From contig JBBWZS010000044.1 in NCBI GenBank assembly GCA_039649175.1, positions 1 through 7,375 of the forward strand: a stretch of DNA of 7,375 nucleotides, read 5' to 3'. Shown here piece after piece: positions 1-5,222 of this stretch. The position numbers and the translations under genes were made by a program. The DNA comes from DATAQC01 sp039649175. Lineage in GTDB: Bacteria > Actinomycetota > Acidimicrobiia > Acidimicrobiales > AC-14. The notes under the pieces were generated by a model. That model worked only from the letters and a program-made list of their open reading frames with translations. It searched no databases and was not told the origin of the DNA. Within the stretch, counting starts at the first letter, position 1. Every line of letters starts with the position of its first letter.

Positions 1-212
1 CCGTCGACGAAGCGTCCCTCCACCAGGGCCTCGGGCGAACCCGGCCGGACGAGGAGGGGATCGGCCCGGCCGCCCACCAGCAACTCGATGGCCTCGACGA
101 CGAGGGTCTTGCCCGCCCCTGTCTCTCCGGTGAGCGCCGTCATCCCCGGCCCGAACACGATGGTCAGGTCGGCGATCACGCCCAGGTCACGGACATGAAT
201 CTCGGCGAGCAT
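1..212 (-). CDS. recN: DNA repair ATPase RecN, N-terminal part (gene runs off the left edge)
   Basis: RecN is an SMC-like ATPase that acts at DNA double-strand breaks in recombinational repair. Seventy codons are visible, starting MLAEIHVRDLGVIADL, followed by a Walker A P-loop GETGAGKT at residues 29-36 and then LLVGGRADPLLVRPG. This layout (N-terminal strand, 'GVIADL', 'FGPGMTALTGETGAGK', 'GGRA') is the hallmark opening of RecN. The rest, including the coiled coil and Walker B, lies outside the window. The ATG at 212 is chosen because it aligns with the usual RecN N-terminus and overlaps the preceding TGA as TGATG. No strong Shine-Dalgarno precedes it, so translation probably depends on coupling to nadK through the short repeats described separately. 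It is the fourth gene of the minus-strand operon. The family call is secure; the coupling mechanism is inferred. Confidence 0.95.
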   Translation of the reverse strand, partial: MLAEIHVRDLGVIADLTIVFGPGMTALTGETGAGKTLVVEAIELLVGGRADPLLVRPGSPEALVEGRFVD

Positions 213-246
213 CAGTGCTCGGCCGCCATCAGTTCTCGGCCGCCAT
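213..246 (-). repeat. 17-bp direct repeat forming two five-codon minicistrons between nadK and recN
   Basis: On the minus strand two adjacent 17-bp units read ATGGCGGCCGAGAACTG (246 to 230) and ATGGCGGCCGAGCACTG (229 to 213), with one mismatch. A third, diverged copy is the start of recN itself (ATGCTCGCCGAG, from 212). Each unit begins with ATG and its TG combines with the next A to make TGA. The nadK TGA (248-246) therefore overlaps an ATG encoding MAAEN, whose TGA overlaps an ATG encoding MAAEH, whose TGA overlaps the recN ATG. The repeat is directly visible. The reading as a duplicated recN start region, and as a stop/restart relay, is inference. Confidence 0.85.
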
Positions 247-1181
247 CAGCGGTCGGCCAGCCCGAACTTGGTCTTCAGGACGCCGTAGAAATCGGGCGGG
301 GTGATCACCACGAACTTGGCCGTCTCCTCCGCCGCCGTGGCGGTGATGGACGCACCCTCGTCGAGGGACCCCAGCTCCCGGCCGTCGACGATCAGGCGGG
401 CGGGGCGGTCGAGCACCTCCAGTCGCAGGGACTGCTCCGGGCCGAACACCAGGCTGCGGTCGAAGGCCATGTGGGGCGACACCGGCGACAGCAGCAGCGC
501 CCGGTGGGTCGGGGCGATGATGGGCCCGCGCGCCGAGAAGGCGTACGCGGTCGACCCGGTGGGCGTGGCCACGATCATGCCGTCGGCCGCGTAGCTGGTG
601 AAGAAGCGGCCGTCGACGTCCACGGCCACCCGTACGACCTGTCCGGGCGACGGCTTCTCGACGACGGCCTCGTTGAGGGCCAGGTGCACGCCGGAAACGG
701 CCGAGGTGTCGGGCCGCGCCGCGCCTCCGGGGCCTGGGGCCGGGCCCGGGTCGACCTCGACCCGCAACAGGAGACGCTCGTCGAGGCTGAAGTCGCCGCC
801 GACGAAGCACTCGAAGGCATGCGTCAGCTCGTCGGGCTCCACGTGGGCCAGGTATCCCAGGCGCCCGAGACTGACCCCGAGCACCGGGACCCGGGCGGGG
901 GCCACCAGGCCGACCGTGCGCAGGATGGTGCCGTCGCCGCCGATGCTCACGGCCACGTCGGCGCCGGGACCGAGATCGTCAGGGGCGCAGCCGTACTTGT
1001 CGAGCCCGAGGGGGGCGGCATCGTCGGTGGGGATGCGCACCTGGTGGCCCCCGTCGACGAGCCACTCGGCCGTACGCTGAGCCAGCTCGGCGGCCGGCCG
1101 GCGGCGGGTGTTGACGACCACGGCCACCGTCTTCGACGGCCAGGGCTCCCGGGGTCGCCCCCCGGGGTCAGGGATGGCCAC
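246..1181 (-). CDS. nadK: NAD kinase
   Basis: This cytosolic enzyme phosphorylates NAD to NADP using ATP or polyphosphate. The 311-residue product is normal to slightly long for a bacterial NAD kinase. Visible motifs are the strand VAVVVNTRR (residues 19-27), the nucleotide-binding GGDGT (81-85), LGRLGYL (105-111), the NE motif in LALNEAVVE (167-175), the DGMIVATPTGSTAY stretch (200-213) and DGRELG (266-271). A Pro/Gly-rich insert lies at about 145-160. The GTG at 1181 is chosen because GAAGGGGG (1195-1188) sits 6 nt upstream; this start overlaps the tlyA stop by 14 bp. A longer frame to 1271 has a composition unlike NadK and would lie inside tlyA. A later GTG at codon 19 is possible. The gene sits between tlyA and recN, the common actinobacterial order. 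Confidence 0.95.
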   Translation of the reverse strand: MAIPDPGGRPREPWPSKTVAVVVNTRRRPAAELAQRTAEWLVDGGHQVRIPTDDAAPLGLDKYGCAPDDLGPGADVAVSIGGDGTILRTVGLVAPARVPVLGVSLGRLGYLAHVEPDELTHAFECFVGGDFSLDERLLLRVEVDPGPAPGPGGAARPDTSAVSGVHLALNEAVVEKPSPGQVVRVAVDVDGRFFTSYAADGMIVATPTGSTAYAFSARGPIIAPTHRALLLSPVSPHMAFDRSLVFGPEQSLRLEVLDRPARLIVDGRELGSLDEGASITATAAEETAKFVVITPPDFYGVLKTKFGLADR

Positions 1182-2046
1182 CGCTGGCCCCCTTCGACCT
1201 GGTGTCGCGCAGGGAGGCGGTGTCGCGCAGGGAGACGGCGGCCTGCACGGCGTCGTCCACGATCGGCGCATCGCCGCCCGCGGGCCCGTCCGGAGCGGCC
1301 ACCACGAGATGAGCGAGGAACTCCACGTTGCCCCTCGCCCCGAGAAGAGGGGAAACCATGAGCCCCATCATGGCGGCCCCGGCGGTGCCCAGGGCGCCAA
1401 GAGCGCCGACGAGGGCCCGGCGCCACACCTCGGGCGCGGTGATGACCCCCCGACCACGGTCGGCATCGGCCCGCCCGGCCTCGAACTGGGGCTTGACCAA
1501 CACGACCAGATCGGCGCCGGGGGCGGCCAGGCCCACCAGAGCGGGCGCCACCGTGGTGAGGGAGATGAACGACAGGTCGGCGACGACCAGGGTGAAGGGC
1601 CGGTCGGACCGGGCCAGGGCGCTCAGGGTCAGGTGGCGGATGTTGGTCCGCTCCACCACCGTCACCCGCTCGTCGTGGCGCAGCCGGTCGTGCAGCTGGC
1701 CCCGGCCGACGTCGACGGCGTGGACGTGAGCCGCCCCCCGCTGCAGGAGGCAGTCGGTGAACCCGCCGGTCGACGCCCCGGCGTCGAGGGCATCGGCGCC
1801 GGTGACGGTCACCGCGAAGGTGTCGAGAGCGGCGGCCAGCTTCTCCCCACCCCGACCGACATAGGGCGCCGGCGGGGCGTCCAGGGCGACGGCCTCACCG
1901 GGGGCCACCAGGCGGGACGCCTTGGCTGCGGGAGCGCCGCCCACCGTGACCCGCCCGGCGTCGATCTCGGCCCGGGCCCGCTCCCGGCTGGGGAGGAGGC
2001 CGCGCCGCACCAACTCGACGTCGAGGCGGCGGCGCGGCGGGCTCAG
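1168..2046 (-). CDS. tlyA: TlyA family 16S/23S rRNA (cytidine-2'-O)-methyltransferase
   Basis: TlyA methylates ribosomal RNA at cytidine 2'-OH using S-adenosylmethionine; in mycobacteria its loss gives capreomycin resistance. The product has an N-terminal S4 RNA-binding domain (RRRLDVELVRRGLLPSRERA, residues 5-24) and a Rossmann-type methyltransferase domain with LDAGASTGGFTDCLL (87-101), the VVADLSFISL motif (154-163), LVKPQFEAGR (183-192) and GNVEF (239-243). The length of 292 residues is about 20 longer than usual because of a tail containing SLRDTASLRDT. No ATG or GTG lies in frame near the S4 start. The best fit is CTG at 2046, which overlaps the previous gene's stop (CTGA); TTG at 2013 is the alternative but would cut into the S4 domain. 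No Shine-Dalgarno is evident, which suggests translational coupling. Family assignment is secure; the start is not. Confidence 0.93.
   Translation of the reverse strand: MSPPRRRLDVELVRRGLLPSRERARAEIDAGRVTVGGAPAAKASRLVAPGEAVALDAPPAPYVGRGGEKLAAALDTFAVTVTGADALDAGASTGGFTDCLLQRGAAHVHAVDVGRGQLHDRLRHDERVTVVERTNIRHLTLSALARSDRPFTLVVADLSFISLTTVAPALVGLAAPGADLVVLVKPQFEAGRADADRGRGVITAPEVWRRALVGALGALGTAGAAMMGLMVSPLLGARGNVEFLAHLVVAAPDGPAGGDAPIVDDAVQAAVSLRDTASLRDTRSKGASGGHP
1188..1195 (-). promoter_or_regulatory. Ribosome binding site deciding the nadK start
   Basis: The minus strand reads GAAGGGGG here, 6 nt before the GTG at 1181 and inside the last codons of tlyA. No comparable site precedes the other possible starts, so it supports the GTG that overlaps the tlyA stop. 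Confidence 0.6.
1201..1236 (-). repeat. 18-bp tandem duplication in the tlyA tail
   Basis: Two adjacent 18-bp units (1201-1218 and 1219-1236) differ at one position. They keep the reading frame and encode the doubled peptide SLRDTA-SLRDTR near the TlyA C-terminus, past the conserved methyltransferase motifs. It looks like a recent slippage or duplication event in a tolerant region. Confidence 0.8.
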
Positions 2047-2567
2047 GGTTTGGGGCCCGCAGCGGGGGGTCGCCGACGAGGGGGCGCAGTGGGCGGCGGG
2101 GCAGCCTTGTTGGTCTTCGGGGCCGCCTTGGCCGCGGTGGTCCTCTTGGTCGTCGGCGTCCTGGTCGTGGCCGCCGTCCTGGCCGACGCGGCCCTGGCCG
2201 TGGCCGTTGCCGACCCGGTGGTGGCGGCGCCGGTGGTGGCGGCTCCCGAGGTCGCCCCCGTGGTGAAGGCGCCCTGGCCGGCGATCACCGCGTCGATGCG
2301 AGCCTCGATGCGGGCCAGGTCGTCGCGGGTGGCCACGCCCATGGCCGCCAGCTGCACGCCGATCTCCCGTCGGACGACACTCTGGAGCTCCTCGGTCATC
2401 CGGTGGCTGCGCTCGAGCAGGTCGTCGACGGCCTTCTTGGCCCGGCCCCGACCGAGATCGCCGGCTTCGACCCACTCCTTGACCACCGCCTCGGCCCGTT
2501 CGCGGGTGAGGTCCAACAACGTCGTCCCCGCCTCGAGGGAACGTTTGAACAGGTCGCTCTGCACCAT
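2043..2567 (-). CDS. Phasin-like coiled-coil protein with basic Ala/Thr/Lys/Pro tail (COG3937-like)
   Basis: The 174-residue product has two parts. Residues 1-96 are charged and predicted helical: SDLFKRSLEAGTTLLDLTRE, a VVKEWVEAGDL segment, AKKAVDDLLERSHRMTEELQ, then GVATRDDLARIEARIDAVI. This order matches the COG3937 'polyhydroxyalkanoate synthesis regulator phasin' type (PhaF/PhaI-like). Residues 100-174 are low complexity, rich in Ala, Thr, Lys, Arg and Pro, resembling the histone H1-like tails of PhaF proteins. The ATG at 2567 has GAAGGA 9 nt upstream. The upstream in-frame extension is rejected because it reads into the divergent promoter region. The gene is first in the phasin-tlyA-nadK-recN operon and its TGA overlaps the likely tlyA start. 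Granule binding or DNA binding is inferred from family resemblance; no PHA genes are in view. It could instead be a generic coiled-coil protein. Confidence 0.75.
   Translation of the reverse strand: MVQSDLFKRSLEAGTTLLDLTRERAEAVVKEWVEAGDLGRGRAKKAVDDLLERSHRMTEELQSVVRREIGVQLAAMGVATRDDLARIEARIDAVIAGQGAFTTGATSGAATTGAATTGSATATARAASARTAATTRTPTTKRTTAAKAAPKTNKAAPPPTAPPRRRPPAAGPKP
2215..2244 (-). repeat. 15-bp tandem repeat in the phasin-like tail
   Basis: Two 15-bp units (2215-2229 and 2230-2244) differ only at the last base. They lie in the part of the gene encoding the Thr/Gly/Ala-rich start of the tail (TTGAATTG). The repeat is in frame and falls outside the helical domain. Confidence 0.65.
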
Positions 2568-2704
2568 GTCGCGCCGTCCTTCGTCGTCGGGTTCGCAGGG
2601 AGTTCCCCGTCCACGAGGGTACCCGCGGCGCCCCGCGGCGACACCGTCAGCTGCGGGTGGGCCGACCCCGGGCCGCTCGGACCCCACGCCTACACTCGCC
2701 CGAG
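2568..2704. promoter_or_regulatory. Divergent intergenic region between the phasin-tlyA operon and the rhomboid gene
   Basis: These 137 bp separate two genes that start in opposite directions, so both promoters should lie here. On the plus strand TACACT (2691-2696) fits a -10 box and ends 8 nt before the rhomboid GTG, which implies a leaderless or nearly leaderless mRNA. On the minus strand a TACCCT near 2632-2627 is a possible -10 for the phasin operon, but I see no convincing -35 at proper spacing for either. The GC-rich stretch between them is otherwise featureless. Divergence supports promoter content; the exact boxes are tentative. Confidence 0.45.
2577..2582 (-). promoter_or_regulatory. 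Ribosome binding site of the phasin-like gene
   Basis: GAAGGA on the minus strand lies 9 nt before the ATG at 2567. This selects the short start (MVQSDLF) over an upstream in-frame start at 2687 that has no protein-like sequence. Confidence 0.55.
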
Positions 2705-3475
2705 GTGCGCGACCGCTTCGACCCCAGCGCGTCGGCCCGGGTCCCCTGGGTCACGATCCTCCTGATCGCCGTCAACGCGGCGATCTTCCTTGCCGTCCAG
2801 CGTCCCTACGACCGCGGCCTCAACCAGGCCCGGTTCACCTACCAGTACGCCGCCATCCCCTGTGAGCTCACTCGGGGCCGGCCCCTCACCGGTGACGAGG
2901 TGACGCTGACGCTGTCGGGCATCGACACCCACGCCTGCCAGAGGGTCACCCGGGCCCACCGTGACCAGCCGGTATTCCCGTCCAAGCTCGTCTTGGTGTC
3001 GGCTCTCTACTCCATGTTCCTGCACGGCAGCTGGTTGCACATCGGGGGGAACATGCTGTTCCTCTGGTTGTTCGGCCCCGGCGTCGAGCGGCGGATGGGC
3101 TCGCTCGCCTTCCTCGGGTTCTACCTGGTGAGCGGCCTCGTCGCCACCGGCGCCCACATCGCCGTGCAGCCGTCGGCCACGGTCCCCATCGTCGGCGCCT
3201 CGGGAGCCATCGCCGGCGTCATGGGCGCCTATCTGGTGCTCTTCCCGAACAACCGCCTCTGGTCGCCCGACCTCCCCGTGGTGGGAGCCATGGCCACCAT
3301 CAGGGCCAAGTGGTTCCTCGGGTTCTGGTTCGTGCTCCAGTTCTTCACCAACCCCGCCGAAGGGGTCGCCTGGGTGGCCCATGTCGGCGGGTTCCTGTTC
3401 GGTGTGATGGTGGCCCTCGTGCTCGGCGAGCGCCTGAGGCCGGCCCCCGCCCCGTCGGCCGCGCCGGCGGGCTGA
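2705..3475 (+). CDS. Rhomboid family intramembrane serine protease
   Basis: A 256-residue membrane protein with about six hydrophobic segments: residues 13-32, 94-124, 134-154, 162-180, 202-216 and 221-241. Rhomboids cut transmembrane substrates within the lipid bilayer. The catalytic serine is Ser166 in GASGA and the catalytic histidine is His226 in WVAHVGGF. His112 and Asn116 in HIGGN have the H-x3-N spacing of the oxyanion-stabilising residues of E. coli GlpG (His150, Asn154). The enzyme is therefore predicted active. The loop after the first helix is long (about 33-93) and carries two cysteines (Cys53, Cys78). The start GTG at 2705 is chosen for its nearby -10-like box; an in-frame extension to 2657 would lie in the promoter region. 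The following DUF1015 gene is 84 bp downstream on the same strand. The substrate is unknown. Confidence 0.93.
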   Translation: MRDRFDPSASARVPWVTILLIAVNAAIFLAVQRPYDRGLNQARFTYQYAAIPCELTRGRPLTGDEVTLTLSGIDTHACQRVTRAHRDQPVFPSKLVLVSALYSMFLHGSWLHIGGNMLFLWLFGPGVERRMGSLAFLGFYLVSGLVATGAHIAVQPSATVPIVGASGAIAGVMGAYLVLFPNNRLWSPDLPVVGAMATIRAKWFLGFWFVLQFFTNPAEGVAWVAHVGGFLFGVMVALVLGERLRPAPAPSAAPAG

Positions 3476-3559
3476 GGCTCACGAAGGGAAGGCCTGGCCC
3501 GGGCTCTGCGGTTCCCCTCTTCGGTCGGGGCCGTCCCGCCCATCTGCTACGCAAGGGGG
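3476..3559 (+). other. Spacer between the rhomboid and DUF1015 genes
   Basis: The 84 bp hold no clear terminator. TACGCA (3548-3553) lies 6 nt before the DUF1015 GTG, the spacing of a leaderless promoter, but it lacks the final T of a -10 box. Co-transcription with the rhomboid gene is equally possible. Confidence 0.3.
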
Positions 3560-4762
3560 GTGCCCCGCTTCGAGCCCTTCGCCGGCGTCCGCTACGACAC
3601 CGAACGGGTGTCGCTCGACGACGTGGTGGCACCGCCCTACGACGTCATCGGCCCCGACGAGCGCGAGGAGCTGGGGGCCCGGAGCCCCTGGAACGTGGTC
3701 CATGTCGACCTGTCCCAGCCCAGCGAGGGACGTGACCGGTACCAGGACGCCCGCTGCCGGTTCGACGAGTGGTTGGCCGAGGGCGTGCTCACCGTCGACC
3801 CGGAACCGGGGTTCTACGTCTACAAGATGGGCTTTCGCGACGACGACGGCAACCCCCGGCAGACGTCGGGGGTGATCGGCGCCCTCGGGCTTGCTCCGCC
3901 CGGTGAGGGTGGTGTGCTCCCCCACGAGCACACCATGTCCAAGCCCAAGGACGATCGGCTGAACCTCATGCGGGCGTGCCGGGCCAACCTGTCGCCCATC
4001 TGGGGACTGTCCCTGGCCACCGGTCTCTCCGGGCTCTGCGACGTCGCCGGCCCGCCCCTCTCACGGTGCACCGACGCCGACGGTGTCCACCACCGCCTCT
4101 GGCGGGTCACCCAGCCGGGGGTGGTCGAGGCTCTGAGCCACACGGTCGCATCGACACCCGTGGTCATCGCCGACGGTCACCACCGCTACGAGACGGCGTT
4201 GGCCTGGCAGGACGAGGTGCGGGCCCGCTCGGGTGGTCTCGCCGGCGACCACGACCTGGTGCTCGCCTACGTGGTCGAGCTGGTGACCGACCAGCTGTCG
4301 GTCGGGCCCATCCACCGGGCCCTGTCGTGCCTGCCGGACGACTTCGACCCGGTGCAGGCGCTGGCCGGCAGCTTCGACCTCGACGACGCCGGGCCGGTGG
4401 GCCCCGACCTGGGCACCCACATGACCGGGGCCGGCGCCCTCGGCCTCCTGGTGGGCGATCGGGCCTGGCTGGCCCGACCGTCGTCAGGCGAGGGGGACGG
4501 TGGCGGCTCCGAGCCCGATGCCGCCCTCCTCGAACGGGTCCTGGCCACCTGGCCCGCGCACACCACCGAGTACCTGCACCGCGCCACCGATGTGGCCGAC
4601 GCCGTCGCCGGCGGCCGGGCCCAGGTTGGCCTGTTGCTGCGTCCGGCGACCGTGGAGCAGATCGCCGCCACCGCCCGGTCCGGGCGCAGGATGCCCCCCA
4701 AGACCACGTTCTTCCGGCCCAAGCCCCGCACCGGCATGGTCTTCCGCCGACTCGCCGAGTAG
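3560..4762 (+). CDS. DUF1015 family protein, function unknown
   Basis: The 400-residue product carries the conserved stretches I associate with the DUF1015 (COG4198) family: FEPFAGVRY (4-12), APPYDVIGPDER (24-35), WNVVHVDLS (44-52), PHEHTMSKPKDDRLNLMRAC (121-140), IADGHHRYETAL (203-214) and, near the C-terminus, MPPKTTFFRPKPRTGMVF (378-395). Length is typical and no domain is missing. It looks soluble, with no signal peptide or membrane segment. The conserved His/Arg/Asp motifs suggest an enzyme, but the reaction is not established to my knowledge. I recall homologues beside serine-biosynthesis genes in other bacteria; no such gene is visible here. GTG at 3560 is the only sensible start. AAGGGGG directly abuts it, too close for a classical ribosome site, and TACGCA ends 6 nt upstream, so it may be leaderless. 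It is downstream of the rhomboid gene and convergent with the SSB-like gene. Confidence 0.88.
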   Translation: MPRFEPFAGVRYDTERVSLDDVVAPPYDVIGPDEREELGARSPWNVVHVDLSQPSEGRDRYQDARCRFDEWLAEGVLTVDPEPGFYVYKMGFRDDDGNPRQTSGVIGALGLAPPGEGGVLPHEHTMSKPKDDRLNLMRACRANLSPIWGLSLATGLSGLCDVAGPPLSRCTDADGVHHRLWRVTQPGVVEALSHTVASTPVVIADGHHRYETALAWQDEVRARSGGLAGDHDLVLAYVVELVTDQLSVGPIHRALSCLPDDFDPVQALAGSFDLDDAGPVGPDLGTHMTGAGALGLLVGDRAWLARPSSGEGDGGGSEPDAALLERVLATWPAHTTEYLHRATDVADAVAGGRAQVGLLLRPATVEQIAATARSGRRMPPKTTFFRPKPRTGMVFRRLAE

Positions 4763-4766
4763 CGAG

Positions 4767-4781
4767 CCGCCGCGCCGGCGG
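4767..4781. terminator. Possible bidirectional terminator hairpin between convergent genes
   Basis: CCGCC (4767-4771) and GGCGG (4777-4781) can form a 5-bp stem with a 5-base loop, centred in the 22-bp gap between the stops of the DUF1015 and SSB-like genes. There is no T-run on either side. The location fits termination in both directions, but such stems are common by chance in DNA this rich in GC. Confidence 0.3.
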
Positions 4782-4784
4782 GGG

Positions 4785-5222
4785 TCAGGTGAGGAGCTCG
4801 TCGAGCCGCGACCGGAGGCCGTCGAGGGCCGCCCTGGCCCGCTTGGTGTGGCGGGCGGGGACGACCACGTCGGCCACCACCTCGGTGCGGCTCTGCGTGG
4901 ACCCTCCTGCCCGGTAGAAGCGACGACGCACCCGGCCGACCACCACGACGATCTCGTCGACGTCGTGGTCGGCGGCGCTGGGCGGCGCCCCCGGCCACAC
5001 CACGGGGACTCCCTCGGCCCGGTCGCCGGGGCGGGTCACGGTGACCTCGTAGGCCACCAGGCGGTCGCCCGAGGGCAGTTCCCGAGCTTCGGCGGGCCGG
5101 GCCAGGCGGCCGATCAGCGCCACCAGGTTCGTCGCCGCCGCGTTCGCCCCGCCCGTGCTCGTCGTCGTCGTGCTCGTCGTCGCCGTGCTCGTCGTCGCCG
5201 TGTTCGTCGTTGCCCGTGTCAT
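4785..5222 (-). CDS. Divergent SSB-like OB-fold protein with Thr-rich N-terminal extension
   Basis: Residues 32-125 resemble a single-stranded DNA-binding protein OB-fold: NLVALIGRLARPAEARELPS then GDRLVAYEVTVTR, a shortened middle, VDEIVVVVGRVRRRFYRAGG and TEVVADVVVPAR. These correspond to the SSB pattern 'N.v.LiGrL..dPElR.lpsG', 'G..v.veGrl..R.y' and 'tEvvad.v'. The product is short (145 residues) and ends in a basic then mixed helix (RARAALDGLRSRLDELLT) without the acidic DDIPF-type tip that recruits partner proteins in main SSBs. The first 31 residues are a Thr/Ala/Ser-rich repeat not seen in ordinary SSBs. The ATG at 5222 has GGAGG 6 nt upstream. It is probably an accessory SSB paralogue rather than the replication SSB. 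It follows the TPR gene by 157 bp on the same strand. The specific DNA role is inferred. Confidence 0.75.
   Translation of the reverse strand: MTRATTNTATTSTATTSTTTTSTGGANAAATNLVALIGRLARPAEARELPSGDRLVAYEVTVTRPGDRAEGVPVVWPGAPPSAADHDVDEIVVVVGRVRRRFYRAGGSTQSRTEVVADVVVPARHTKRARAALDGLRSRLDELLT
5161..5220 (-). repeat. 15-bp tandem repeat encoding the Thr-rich N-terminus of the SSB-like protein
   Basis: Three near-identical 15-bp units (plus-strand reading: GTCGTCGTCGTGCTC at 5161, GTCGTCGCCGTGCTC at 5176, GTCGTCGCCGTGTTC at 5191) are followed by a diverged fourth at 5206-5220. A weak further match lies at 5146-5160. The period is a multiple of three, so copy-number changes keep the frame and alter only the number of ATTST-type peptides before the OB-fold. 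Confidence 0.85.

Noticed and set aside
195..1361. Plus-strand open frame of 388 codons opposite nadK
   Set aside because: It is antisense to the clear NAD kinase motifs and has no protein-like pattern of its own.
2043..2060. Programmed -1 frameshift joining the phasin-like protein to TlyA (CCCCAAACCCTGA near the stop)
   Set aside because: The tlyA frame is -1 to the phasin frame, but the heptamer is not a proper slippery X-XXY-YYZ site, and an independent overlapping start is the simpler explanation.
1108..2865. A very long plus-strand open frame (585 codons) opposite tlyA and the phasin-like gene
   Set aside because: The translation is His/Gly/Arg-rich and low in information, with no recognisable domain, and it lies antisense to well-recognised genes. 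Long antisense open frames are expected in DNA this rich in GC.
5146..5220. Asp/Glu/His-rich repeat (DDEHG type) in another minus-strand frame over the 15-bp repeat, suggestive of a metal-binding protein
   Set aside because: It belongs to a long frame that continues antisense to DUF1015 without domain features and has no ribosome site; the SSB-like frame has both. The motif is a by-product of the repeat.
5161..5220. CRISPR-like or iteron array
   Set aside because: Units are contiguous 15-bp direct repeats without spacers and in coding frame with a Thr-rich peptide, so this is a coding tandem repeat.
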